Source: Saturnia japonica (taxonomy: Eukaryota; Arthropoda; Insecta; Lepidoptera; Saturniidae). From it: a DNA stretch of 64,000 nt. This document shows positions 1 to 11,399 of this stretch, piece after piece. Each line of letters begins with the position of its first letter. The first letter of the stretch is position 1. The notes under the pieces are model-generated. The model was given only the letters and a program-made list of their open reading frames with translations, had not been told where the DNA came from and did not search any database. The stretch is from the NCBI GenBank assembly GCA_033032175.1, contig CM065307.1, positions 558,001-622,000 of the forward strand. Direction: 5' to 3'. The position numbers were made by a program, and so were the translations under genes.

Positions 1-934
1 GTATGACGTCATTTCCGCAGTTATTTGCATAAAATTGACATTTCGTTTTTTTTCGGAACAATAAGCAACCTTCGTGCTAATTAGGATCGCAAATATTTAT
101 TGACATTCACTCGGACGAGTACGCTAAATGTCGCATAGATAATATAAATTAACAGATAAACCTACCTAAATATGTAGGTTTTCGGGCCGTATTGATTTTT
201 GTTCTGTGGCATTAACGGATCTCTGAACAAAAAAGTTCAAAGTTCAGTAGTACTCAAAACATTTATGTAAAAATTTATACACAATAGGTATAAATAGCGT
301 AATAATGTATCACTCTCTCATCTTTGTTTGATAAAAAGAATCTATACATGGTATAAAATGAAGTCGCTTTCCGCCGTCTGTCTCACATGGTACGTTTTCA
401 TATTTTAATCCGGTTTTCACCAACATTTAGTCATTTTTTACGCAAGGTTTATTTAAACAATACATTCCAATTCAGTTTTTTTATAGTAAAAAAATCAATT
501 ATTTATAATCAAGTCGTATAAAAATCATTTTTGAGTACTTATATGGCTTACGCTGGTTAAACCTTATTAGATACATCAAACTAATGTTCTAAAGAATTGT
601 TGTTCTTCTAAAAGCCTAGAGCAGAGTCTGCGATGGCATATGTCTATTTGCTAAGTGTGACTCACAGTAACCATTTTTATCTTCAACATAATAATTTAAA
701 ATATTTCGTTATTTGCGAAGCTATTTTATACAATTCAATATTAATCTTTATCCAGATAAGTTTGTTAGTTAACTTGGGCATTTAATGTAGATTAAGATTG
801 TTTTTACAATTTTCCATTTAAATGAATACCGTAGAACTTATCACGAATTCAAAATTATTAGCGACCAAAGAAATCCTACCTGAATATAATCCATGATAAA
901 TAACACGGCACGAGCTAAGCGCACTATTCGTAAC
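1..934. other. AT-rich non-coding flank
   Basis: No gene is visible. The stretch at about 536-660 (a 'ggcttacgctggttaaacc'-type motif followed by 'atgtctatttgctaag') is a weak, partial match to the dispersed repeat A family described at 4058-4560. Otherwise I see only AT-rich sequence. Confidence 0.5.
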
Positions 935-944
935 TATGAAGTTA

Positions 945-1195
945 CATAATGTACCATCACGTCTGTATCCCCGAAGTGTTAGGCAGTGGTGTACATCCAC
1001 AGTTCACCGGGCATGTTTTATGTTCCATGTAACAGCGGGCGAGCCCATTGCCATTAATCGGGCACGAAGCCAAACTCCAAACAGCTACTGGGAATTTCAC
1101 AGAAAACCCCAGTAGCACTTTGCTTGACATGAGAATCGAACCTAGGACCTCGAGCATAATAGTAGCGTTTAGGACTACTAGGCTAATGAGGCAGT
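945..1195 (-). repeat. tRNA-derived SINE (family A), complete copy with target duplication
   Basis: Read on the minus strand, this begins with a tRNA-like head ('gcctcattagcctagtag', then a B-box-like 'ggttcgattctc'). A unique body follows and ends in 'cgtgatggtac'. The same unit lies in plus orientation at 44040-44300, and a tail-only fragment lies at 22955-23012. The 10-bp direct repeat 'tatgaagtta' at 935-944 and 1196-1205 brackets it, as expected for LINE-driven insertion. Internal pol III A and B boxes are inferred from the tRNA likeness. It is not a functional tRNA gene because the acceptor stem does not pair. Confidence 0.85.
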
Positions 1196-1489
1196 TATGA
1201 AGTTATGACCTGTCAATTTTAAAGCGATAAACTCTAAATCATGCTTTTTTAAACATAAAAAGACCGTATGGTATCGTTAGACACCAAATAGGAACGAAGT
1301 TCCTTATTATAAAATTTTAATTTCAAGTTCTATAATAAAAATCGAAAAAAAACCTTTACAAAATTATCTTAACACCTTTATTTTATTTACAATTATTTAT
1401 AAAAATATATAATAATTAACGTGTGCGCGCGGCTCCGCTCGCGTTTATTACTACGCAATAATTATTTAAATCCCTTCATTTTTACTCAT

Positions 1490-1830
1490 ATTGTTGACAA
1501 TGCATATGCCGTATTAATTGAGAAGTGGCATGTATTTCCCGTGTACAATTTTCGTCAAAATCGGTTGAAAACTATTATTCTAATGTACAATTTCTAATGC
1601 ATTATTAACAATTCTTATAGCCTCTCAATTATACTAGGTATGATGTATATTTCCCGTCTACAAAATATGATCAGAATCGGTTGATAATTGATGAAAGTTA
1701 AACTTTTTGAATTACTTTTTTTAATTCTAGAAGTAATATTGACAATTCTTATAGCCCATTAATTGTGTTAATAGTTAGACTTCCCCTGTATAAATTTTCA
1801 TCAAAATCGATTAAGAATTAATTAAGAAAC
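1490..1830. repeat. Three diverged ~110-bp units in tandem
   Basis: Three successive units share the order 'gacaattcttatagcc', then 'ttaattg', then 'cttcccgtgtacaa', then 'tcaaaatcggtt' (about 1493-1600, 1605-1700 and 1735-1830). One further isolated unit occurs at about 5577-5660. I recognise this wording from lepidopteran dispersed repeats but cannot name the element. Confidence 0.6.
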
Positions 1831-2430
1831 CAAAAGAAAATCATAGTTGGGATTATTACTGTTTGTGTGGTATTATCAATATATGCCAAAATGAATCCAA
1901 CACATTAACCATCCCAATAAAACTTCAAAAATAATTAAAATCATACATTATTGTACCGGCCTATGGGAAAATGTTTTAAAAACGTGAAAGCCCTTTTATT
2001 CCTTTCTTACCAATAGCATAAATATGAATGGCTTCTCCATACAAACTTTCACCCAAGTTTTATTTTCACCACATATGGAATAACACAATGAATTAATTCA
2101 CTTGTAGCAAAACTGTATAATCCAGATAATTTACAATAGGTATATCGCTTAGAATGTATGATTATGTGTATGCGAGCCGTGTTTTGACAGCGTCATAAAA
2201 TAAAACAGTCATTATACCGTACTGCGTACATAGTTAAACAGCTTAAAAATACTTCAGCCAATCTTAAAAAGAATACTGGACTATCACTTAATAGTTAATT
2301 ATTAGAAATACAATCAATTTCTAATTAAATATAACACTGTCAATAAATCAACATTGACAACACTGTCATTTTAAATCAACAAACTGGTTGTCATGGAAGC
2401 CGTTATTTCCCTCTTACGTACTTTTATCTC

Positions 2431-2598
2431 TTATTTTTTACCCTTCAAGTTTTATTTTCGCTACAAAAAGTACCCCGCGTCTTTTCCCAAGGTCCAATCT
2501 ATCCCTATACCAAAATTTATCAAAATTTGTTCAGCGGTTTAAGCGTGAAGACGTAACGGATAAACAGAGTTACTATCGCATTTATATATTAGTATGGA
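2431..2598 (+). repeat. 3' tail of a lepidopteran dispersed element
   Basis: The run 'cagcggtttaagcgtgaag' followed by a terminal 'atatattagtatggat' is a characteristic tail of an abundant lepidopteran repeat, probably LINE/RTE-related (class inferred). A related tail ('tataatattagtatagat') closes the repeat at 53600-54305. The open frame over this stretch has no protein-like features and is a repeat shadow. Confidence 0.5.
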
Positions 2599-2689
2599 TA
2601 TTATACAAATACACAGCTATTTACATGAATAATAATAATAGTAATCAAGTAGACTATACATTAAACACTGTTTTTGAAGAGTTCCCTTT

Positions 2690-2800
2690 TGTATCTTCGA
2701 AGTTGAAGATTCAATGCCAATGAAATTAAAATGGGACCACCCTTGAGATATCCGCTATCCAACAAAAAAGAACAATCCAAATTGGTTTATAAGCAAAAAA
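2690..2800. repeat. Dispersed repeat, inverted partner at 12225-12345
   Basis: 'cttcgaagttgaag', then 'aatgccaatgaaattaa', then 'tgggaccacccttgag' reappear reverse-complemented at 12225-12345 (with 'gggatacctcaagcatggtc' and 'aattggcattgttcc'). The two copies are diverged and about 9.5 kb apart. Class unknown. Confidence 0.5.
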
Positions 2801-2924
2801 GGTGTGCTGTGTTCAGCAAATAAAAAAATTAAATTAGAAAAAAAATATTAATACTAAAACTTTTATGTTATAAATATTCAAATTAAACTACCTCGGTACT
2901 AATTGAAGTCCGAAGTAAAAAAAA

Positions 2925-3005
2925 AATTGTTCAAGGCGAGAATTCGAACTTAGAACTTCGGCCATAACAATCACGTTTACGACCGCTAGATTACGAGCGT
3001 GTTGT
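2925..3005 (-). repeat. tRNA-like SINE head fragment
   Basis: On the minus strand a tRNA-like head is visible: 'taatctagcggtcgtaaacg' followed by a B-box-like 'agttcgaattctc'. No body can be aligned to SINE family A or B, so this may be a third family or a degraded head. No closed cloverleaf was seen, so I do not call a tRNA gene. Confidence 0.4.
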
Positions 3006-3169
3006 TAAGTCTTATTTAAACTATACTGCTATTAAAAAAAAAAATCTTACGTTACGGACGTTTTTTCCTGGTTTGGGTGCTCCTCCCCATCGTCTTAAAA
3101 GGAACTTCGTTCCAAAATAAAACACTGTAAATTGTACCCATGCGAAGCTCGGGCGGGTCGGTAGTAGGG

Positions 3170-3245
3170 TTGTCACCCGTACTATATTATATAGTATCGT
3201 ACTATATTTTAGTCAATTGTACTATAAATTATAGAAAAATAATAT
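3170..3245. repeat. Palindromic GTACTATA-rich tract
   Basis: After 'agggttgtcacccgtac' comes a run of overlapping 'gtactata' and 'tatagtac' words that can fold on themselves. A further 'agtactatattttttagg' occurs at about 3570. The stretch may be the edge of a DNA-transposon derivative, but no matching second terminus was confirmed. Confidence 0.3.
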
Positions 3246-4057
3246 ATTTTCATCGCTAATTCAACTGTCACTCATATTTTATATTCTTTTTTTAAATTAA
3301 ACCGAAGGGCAAATTATCATTGAAATTTATTTTCAATTTGTCAGTCATATATATTTAGCCTCACGTCTCACAGACCACAGAATCTTTTCGTCTGTTTTAC
3401 ATGTATTTAACAAAACTGTCGAGGTTTTTTTTTCAAATTTGTTCAGGCATTTAAAAGTTTTTGTGGGATAAAGAAACTCACATACATGAACCCTGTAAAC
3501 ATTACACTTTCTTTTGGGCAGTTGATTAACAAATTTAATGTGTACTTTATTTTTTCCTAACTTTCCCAAAAGTACTATATTTTTTAGGCACTACACTAAT
3601 AGTGAAATGCTTCAACTCTGAGAGTTTTTGATTTCATTAATCTTTTGGTAGTTTCTAAAGTCATAAAACAGAGGTAATCAAAAGAAGAAAATATTAGTTT
3701 TTACTAAACGAGCACGTACTAGCATTGGCGTCTTTGACTTTCCATCAGATGTTATTGAGGCCAAACGTCGAGAAATAAAAAGGTAAAACCAGATCAATGA
3801 CAGTGATTGTTTGTGTCTTCGACTCTTGGTGTTCACCATCGTTGTTCGATTAAACTTAACAACGGATAAAGGGTGCATATTTCAAAAAAATAGAAAATGG
3901 GTTTTCCACATCAAAAGAGTAATATAGTGTGTGGATTATTACGTGAAATATAGATATGTCTCTGCATACATTATACTTCATTAAAATAATTCAAAGTTTA
4001 TGTCGAATAGTTTTCATGAAATTTCAATTTATCATCTATTATTACATTTAATAACAT

Positions 4058-4560
4058 TGAAGTGTCTGTTTGTAATGTCAAAATAACAGATTTTTACTAA
4101 ATGCATATGAAAGTATAAAGGTATGTATAAAAATCACCAATTTTTAAATTTTTGTCTGTTTGTTCTAGGTAATCTCCGAAACGGTTGAACCGATTTTGAC
4201 GGGACTTTCACTGGCAGATGTTTTAAGGAGTAGCGTAAGCTACTTTTATTTTAGCAAAAGAATTAGGGTTCCGCGCAAACAAAAATCCATTAGGAAAAAC
4301 TACTATTTTGGGGAGCTTAAACGACTTATGCTGAGTAAACTTTAAGAGATATATTAAATTAATGTACTACAGAATTGTTGATCTTAAAAAAACCTACAAA
4401 AAAGTCGGGGAGAGTATATGTCTACCTTCTAAGGATTACCCACATTAAGCAATTCTGTTTTTAAAATAACCGGGAGCGGGTGTAGCATGATTTGCACGTA
4501 TGCCCGATTGATTGTATTCTGTAACCCACGGGAGTGGAGCTGAGGGCACAGCTGATAAAT
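4058..4560 (+). repeat. Dispersed repeat A, near full length
   Basis: The repeat runs from 'gaagtgtctgtttgtaatg', through 'gaaccgattttgacggga' and 'gaattagggttccgcgca', to 'gccgggagcggg'-type sequence. It ends in a degraded 'gagcgaagccacgggcaca'. Sister copies lie at 6400-6985 (reverse), 9985-10495, 11180-11395 (reverse, partial) and 42870-43375. The sequence is familiar from lepidopteran genomes, but I cannot assign it securely to RTE, SINE or Helitron. No coding capacity. Confidence 0.65.
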
Positions 4561-5157
4561 AAGTAATAATTTTGATAAAACTGATGGGAGTTTATTGTCG
4601 AATCATCTCAATCGCTATTTAAATATTTTTAGAAAACGGTGGTAGTGCTTTTTACTTTATCGAGTTCGTCCTTAAAACTTAAATTCAATAGAGAACCTAT
4701 TTTGTTTTTAAGTACAGTTATCTTGCAGACTGCTTAATTTAAAAAAAAAACTATCAACTATTTAATAATCTGATATTGTTTAGTTACATTTAAGTTAGAA
4801 TTAAGTTAAGTTAAATTAAAACATGTTAAGCTCCTGGCTTCAGCTGGAAGAACACACATTGACATACTTAGTAGCACAGTGCTAATAAGCCCTACTAAAG
4901 TGGCGACTAGTGGGTTTGATCCGAACACATGACACACTTTTTTATGTTCAGCATAATTATAAGTTACTATAATACAATCTTTGTTTAGTTTGACATAAAA
5001 TGGCTTTTAACATGAAGGTTTTAATTACCCAAAGGAAAAGTAGAAAACGCCCACAATTGCAACAGTTTATTTTCATCTCTTCACTAATGCAAAATAGCTT
5101 CAAATAGAAACATAAAGCAAGTGCATTCTGACACACATACGCCGAGTCTGCGAAAGC

Positions 5158-5190
5158 TTCCGACACGGCGCGGCGCGGCGCGGCGTAGAC
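5158..5190. repeat. CGGCG short tandem repeat
   Basis: A perfect run of the 5-mer 'cggcg' (about four units) sits inside a short GC-rich patch (5150-5225) in otherwise AT-rich DNA. A similar GCCGC-rich patch occurs at 56085-56135. No gene is attached to it. Confidence 0.6.
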
Positions 5191-6399
5191 TCCGCTTAGA
5201 GTCGCCGGTGAAAGCGGATCTCGGATATATTACCTACTTACCTTTCTGTTGGCCCTACATATACTTTGCAAACTTTGAGCTTATATCAAATTGATAGCTT
5301 AGTTTGTTATTCGAGACGCCAGTAAGTGTGTTTATTAGTGTTACCGTATTATTTTCCTGAAAGTATTATGATATTACATATGTAAGCGATTACGTATGTA
5401 TATTGATCGTTATAGTAAAGTGGTTGTTACTTAATTAAATCTTTATAAGGAAAAAATGAGAGAACAGGATATATTCACGATCTGTTGTTATATTTCGAAT
5501 TTATTTAGTATGTATATAATAATCAAACTATATAATGTTAAGTTAAAGAGTGTAGGAAAAAAAACACAAAAATTTGATGATTCTTGTAGCCCATTAATTG
5601 CGGAATGACATATACTTCCCGAGTACGACATTTTATAAAAATCGGTTAAGCTTTTCTGTGGTAGACAACAGACAGATACATAAATATCTTTTTAATTTAT
5701 ATTCAAGAATACAGCTTTACAACCTACAATTTGAAAATAATAATAATATGTACAGACATAACCAAAGATTTATTAATAAAGATATGAAGAAAAAAAAATA
5801 CAAGTAAACCAAAGTCTTCTTGCAAATACTGCGCACCGGTTTCGATTTTAAAATAGTGTTTTAAAACCTTCTCCACACAGATGAAGTTGGCAATAATAGC
5901 TAGACTATATATGAAGTTCATTATGTGTAGTAGCAGAAATGACAAAGTGTCACATAATCATATTATACTAACGGTCACCCTAAGGTCGAAATTCGACCAG
6001 CAACTTTTTGATCATAGACTATTTTCTGTTATTTTGACATTTACAGTATTCATGAACCTAAACGATGAGTATTATCTACATCACTTTCTGTCACTTTTCG
6101 TTGAGTAACAATGTCAATATTTTGGGAGGCCTCAGTTCAATGGCACTGGGCAGGTGGGATTCACATTATTAATTAATTTAATATATTAGTAACAGATATT
6201 ATAGATAAATTTTAGCTTTCTACACTCCTCTGTATAAACTTTAACCATGACAAATCTCATAATCTTCCGTGCACGCAATACGCTTAAAAAGGTACCGAAA
6301 GCTATTGCTTCACGTATTAATATATAAATTATGCTTGATTTTTATGAGTAAGTATTGCATAATTATATTTTACTAGATATGCTCACGACTGCACTCGCA

Positions 6400-6985
6400 T
6401 GGATTACAGAATACCGTCGATCGGGCATACGTGCGAATCATTATCCCCCCCCCCTCCCCCCCGGTCCTGGTTATTTTAATGATAAAAATAGTTATTGTGG
6501 GTCTACCTTAGAAGATATACATTATATGCTCTCGCTGACTTTTTGTAGGTCTTTTTAATGTATACAATTACAAAATACATTAATTTGATAATTATATTTC
6601 TTATGGTCTACTCAGCGTAAGCCATTTAGCACCTCAAACATCGTCAACTTTCCGAATGGATTTTTCCCTATTTTGTTTTTTCATGCTTGAATAAGCATTC
6701 GAATTGATTCACCATGACCAGTTTTTATTTTATTTTCGAGGAAACTTAATTCTTTTTCCAAAATAAAAGTAACCTGAGTTCCTCATTATAAAATCAGCTG
6801 TCTGCCAGTGAAAGTCTTGTCAAAATCGGTCCAATCGTTTCAGAGATTACCCTGTACAAACAGATACACAGACTGACAAATTTTTAAAATGTTGATATTT
6901 GTTCTAAGTACCGTATATACTGTCATATGCATTTAGTAAAAAACTGTTTAATTTGAAATTACAAACAGACACTTAAATTTTATTA
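6400..6985 (-). repeat. Dispersed repeat A, reverse copy with a poly-C tract
   Basis: The reverse complement of the repeat at 4058-4560 is recognisable from 'gtcttgtcaaaatcggtcc' and 'tggtctactcagcgtaagcc'. Near its left edge the usual 'ccgggagcggggg' motif is expanded to a C homopolymer (about 6446-6462, broken by one T). Confidence 0.65.
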
Positions 6986-7379
6986 ACTTATAGAAGGTGG
7001 TTCATTTTTATGACTAAGTATCACATAATTATATTATATGCTCGATTATTATTTCTGTGGTTATGTTAAGTTATATTTTATATTCTGTCCGTACTCAAAC
7101 CTAAATAATGGTTGATTAACAACGTCCTGTATTTGAAACACTTAAGCAGTAGATATTCATAGGCTATTTTCTCAACATGTGTATTCACGGGATGCAAGCA
7201 CGACGCGCAGTGAATATCGAACGGTATCCGGAATGCGTTTCCACTATATACGAGGTAGATAGGTACATGTATTTCCTTGTTTGAGAAAACAATGACAGGC
7301 GGAACTCGCATTCACAGATATATAGTCGTAAGCGTTGTACATGTGCACTTTTTACAGCTCTTACAAAGACGCAGTATTT

Positions 7380-7484
7380 TTAGGGTTCCGTAACCCGTAA
7401 TGAAAGAAATCGGAATCCTATAAGATCACTTTGTTGTCCGTCTGTCAAGACAATTTTTCTCGAAAACAACTTGAGGTATAAAAT
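7380..7484 (+). repeat. Fragment of a lepidopteran 'agggttccgta' repeat
   Basis: 'tagggttccgtaacccgtaa', then 'cactttgttgtccgtctgtc', then 'aatttttctcgaaaac' is a well-known lepidopteran dispersed repeat wording. It runs directly into the 3'-truncated Jockey segment at 7485, so the Jockey piece appears to interrupt or replace the rest of it. Confidence 0.5.
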
Positions 7485-8955
7485 TTCACCGGACTTGGGG
7501 GCGAGCGCAGAGGGCACTCAGCCGCGAAAGTTTTGTGGACGACTCGCACGAGGGTGCCAAAGTGGCCGGACCTCGGCTCGGGCGGTCGTCGCGTTCGCAA
7601 ATAGGTCGCGATCTATTCGAATCCCTACACCTACGATTCGAGCTAACTAAATATACACATAGGCACGTTCCCTTCCTCCTGGGAGGAAGGAAGGAACCGT
7701 GCGTATGTGTATTCAGTAATCGGAATATTTCTACACTAACTAGCGCTAACTAACTAGCGTAAAAAAAGAAAAAAAAAGGTCCCTCACAGAACCTATGTAC
7801 CTGTGTGGTGTGCACGTGTGTATGTTCATACGTGTGTAGTGTTGTATGTAGGTAGCTAAGTGATGCACGTACAGTGTCACTTGTATCGCGCGGGCGGTTG
7901 CCTGACCCAAGGGTTTCACACCGAGGAACGGACCTAGGCTTGGGTTACCGCTAGAGAGGGTGGACGTGACGGGTGTGCTGGAGCGAAATTGACCGCCCGC
8001 CCTCTGCGGAAAGAACGGTGGTTACGCGGGCGTGGGCGCTGGCACGCTCTGTTTGGAGAGACGGATGTGTAATATTTATTCGAATTTTCGATGTGATCGT
8101 CGGGATCAATAAAAATATTGCGCGGCCGGCGTTTCCACCGGATGTCCGTGGGTGCCGGAACATAAGTGGCGGCTGTTTTTATTAACGGATTCGCGTGGTT
8201 CGACGCGGTGTCGAAATACGAACGGGAGAGCTGTTTAACGTAGGCATGTATCGAAGGAAGCTCCATATCTCTATGGAGATCTACGCTTCGAACATACCAC
8301 GGGGCCCCGGTGAGACGATAGAGGAACCTATTCTGTATCGATTGTAACCGTTTGAAACTCGACTCGGACATATGTGCGAACACGGCGCAACTGTATGTCA
8401 AAATTGGTCGAATACACGTCTTGTAGAGCGTGAGCTTATGTCGCGTGGACATTTTACTCACCGAACACAACAGAGGATGCAACCGGCCCAGGACCCACGC
8501 GGCCCTGTTCCTAACCTTACGGATGTGGGGTCTAAAAGAGAGCCTACTATCTAGGGTTACCCTAGATATTTGGTCTCTCTTACATACGGAATCGGATTAT
8601 CGTAGAGCTTAACAGGTTTAAGCTTCCACGGTATCTGTGACGAATCCGCATCGAAGAGCATCGCGGCGCTCTTCGAGGGATTAACGGCTATACGCCACTC
8701 GTTAAACCACTTCCCGAGAGTGGTCACGGAGCGTTGGACTTTGTGTCTGAGGTGGGATCTATTCCTATCTGAGGCATATAAGACTGTATCGTCAGAGTAT
8801 AGCCCTACCTCGACCTCCGGGAGTCGAGGTAGGTCACTGACGTACAGGTTAAATAGGCTAGGAGCCAGGATCGATCCTTGGGGAACGCCTGAGCGTATTG
8901 GACGGGGCGTGGACAATTCACCTTCCACTCTATAGCGGAAGGTACGATCTGTTAG
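7485..8955 (-). pseudogene. Jockey-clade LINE fragment, truncated at both ends, ORF2 broken
   Basis: This is nearly base-for-base the same as 25555-27023 of the complete Jockey element, covering the reverse-transcriptase end of ORF2 and most of the 3' UTR. It lacks everything 5' of the RT core. It also lacks the last ~55 bp of the 3' UTR and the poly(A) tail. ORF2 is disabled by a one-base deletion near 8565-8570 ('ggttaccctag' against 'ggttacccctag' in the intact copy). The catalytic box reads YSDD instead of YADD. A 4-bp 'taac' duplication lies near the 3' end. Loss of the 3' end is not what ordinary target-primed insertion gives. Later deletion, recombination with a sister copy, or an assembly artefact are possible explanations. 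Confidence 0.9.
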
Positions 8956-8969
8956 CTCTCGAAGCAATT

Positions 8970-9690
8970 AACAAAACCTATATATACCCTATGTACCCTA
9001 TTCTTCCAAACTACATACAATTTTTATAGCCCTCTTACAAGTTATCCATATTTATAATATCAAATGATCCGGGTCGCCTTTTTAAGCATAAAATTCATTG
9101 ATTGTTATTTCACGTATATTTTTAACATAACATAAATATTTTTAATTTCTTTTGTAACATTAAATTACTTACCGTGGTTTAAATATTAAAGTTAGGTGTG
9201 ATATGTATAAGGTGTATCAGAGTTTTTTTTAAACTTTCTAGTTTACACAGGTGTCTAGTATATTGTACAAAAAGATTTCTATATCACCTATATGAATTGT
9301 GTTTATATTTCCCTATGTTTAACGATTTTGGTAACGTATTCCAAGACACTGCTGTTAGTGATTTTATTCCGAGTTGATTAAATATTACTCTTACTCGTTT
9401 TTCCTTATATTTAGTATGATAACTCTTTTAGTAAAACATCTTTAAATTAATATTCACCGAAATCTTTTAAATGGTTTTTGAGTATAAAAGCAATAACAGA
9501 GATAGACAGACAGACTGAGATACTTTAAGGAATGTAAGGATAATCTGTAAACAATGTTTATGTAAAAAAAACTGTATAATATTGTAAGGCTAGTATGTAA
9601 TCACTACGGAACCCTCAGGGTGTGAGTTCTACTCGTTGCTTGTCCGATTATTTATATGATACGGTTTTTTTTATACTAAGGTAGCAAACA
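8970..9690. other. AT-rich stretch, nothing recognised
   Basis: No open frame with protein character, no tRNA-like head and no confident repeat match was seen. Confidence 0.4.
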
Positions 9691-9830
9691 AATATACGTC
9701 CTTTTATCCCATGGTAGGAGCTCAGGAAAGGCATTGAAGGTTATTTGGCTGCGATTCTCTGTAGGGTAGAGTTATTTTACAAGTCATACTACCTTAAGTA
9801 GAGAGTGAATTGCAAAGTTTCTCTTCGACT
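9690..9830 (+). repeat. Fragment related to the repeat that flanks the BEL element
   Basis: 'aaggttatttggctgcgatt' and 'ctctgtagggtagag' correspond to 'aaggttatttggctactatc' and 'ttctgtagggtggac' at 51785-51825. The copies are diverged. Confidence 0.45.
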
Positions 9831-9984
9831 AAATGAAATTTGAACGACTTAATTTTAATTATATATTAGAACGGACCGTTTTAACTTGTAAAGTTGCTAC
9901 CTAGAACATTGATTCATAATATGTTTTATTATTAAATAGTTGCTACTTTCACGATAAAGACGTTTCATCTATACAATTAATAAA

Positions 9985-10495
9985 ATTAAATGTCTGTCTG
10001 TAATGTCAAAATAACAGTTTTTTACTAAATGCATATAAAAGTATATAAGATACCTATAACAAAAAGCTCATTATTAAAATTTTTATCTGTCTGTCTGTAT
10101 GTTTGTTCCGGGTAATCTTTGAAACGGTTGGATCGATTTTGAAGGAACTTCCACTGATAGATAGCTGATGATATAGGGAGAAATCTAGGCCACTTTTGTC
10201 TTATAAAAAGAATTAGGGTTTTGCACAAATAAAAAAAACTGGTCCATGGTGAATCAATTCGGGCGCTTAAATGGATTATGCTGAATAAACCATAAGAGAT
10301 ATGGCAAATGAATATACTACATAATCTTAGGCATTGAAAATACCTACAAAAAAGTCCGTCAAAGTATACATCTATCTTCTAAAGAACACCCACCCACAAT
10401 AAGCATTTTTGTCTTTAAAATAGCCGGGAGCGGGGTAGCAAGATTCGCGCGGGCTTTCTGTAGTCCATGTGAGCGAAGCCACGGGCACAGATAGT
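9985..10495 (+). repeat. Dispersed repeat A, near full length
   Basis: Begins 'aaatgtctgtctgtaatgtc', passes 'gttggatcgattttgaagg', and ends 'gagcgaagccacgggcaca' before 'gatagt'. Member of the same family as 4058-4560. The short minus-strand frames here are repeat shadows. Confidence 0.65.
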
Positions 10496-11179
10496 TTCTT
10501 ATAAAATATATTCATATAGCATGAAATTAAAGCGAATTGTATGTATGACGTCACAAAACAGGAAATATATTTTTAAACAAATTAATTAAGCATTAAAAAT
10601 ATAAATCTACTGCCGACGTCATCAAGTTCGCTTCATCAGGTTCGCTTGACAAAATTATTCTTTGTTCACTAAACTTGTTTAATATTGATTATTTGTGAAA
10701 AAAAAAACTAGTTTCCATCTCTTCCTATTATATTTGCAATGTTGTCCTAAGAACAAATTCATTTAATATAAAACGACATTCAAAAATGAGTTAATAGCAC
10801 ATATTTCCCGAAATGATAGAATCTCAAAATTATTTGTACCTATAACAATCAAATTCGATACCGATGTAGGATCAATATAGTAGTTACGTTCGATTAAAGA
10901 TTGATACTTAATTATGAAAATTCATGTGAAATAGAACCGAACGATTCCAGTGAATTCCAGTTTGATTTTATAAAATGCAAATAAACTGACGCAAAGGTCA
11001 GTGAACCGACTCGGATTTGTAACACGATCGTGTACGAGGAAAGTGAAAGTTTTATGTCGCAGATGACTTTAACATTTGCTTGTGGATGGACCACAATAAA
11101 CATTTGCAGATGATTATGCGGCTTCTACTTACGTTTACGTTAATACCATAGTTTTAATTTAGAAACATATAGAGATAGA

Positions 11180-11395
11180 CACATACTCACGCTATTTTGT
11201 AGGTTTTATATGTACAATCATGCACCACATTAAGTTGATATATCCCTTATGGTTCTCTCAGCGTAAGCCGTTTAAGCGTCCCAAAATCGTTGTTTTACCG
11301 AATTTATTTACATTTGCGCGGAACCCTAATAATTTTTCTAAAATAAAAGTTATCTAAATTACTCCTTATAACATCAACTTAAGCTAAAGTTGTTC
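11180..11395 (-). repeat. Dispersed repeat A, partial reverse copy
   Basis: 'tggttctctcagcgtaagcc' and 'gcgcggaaccctaataattt' match the central part of repeat A in reverse orientation. The outer parts are missing. Confidence 0.55.
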
Positions 11396-11399
11396 TAAA

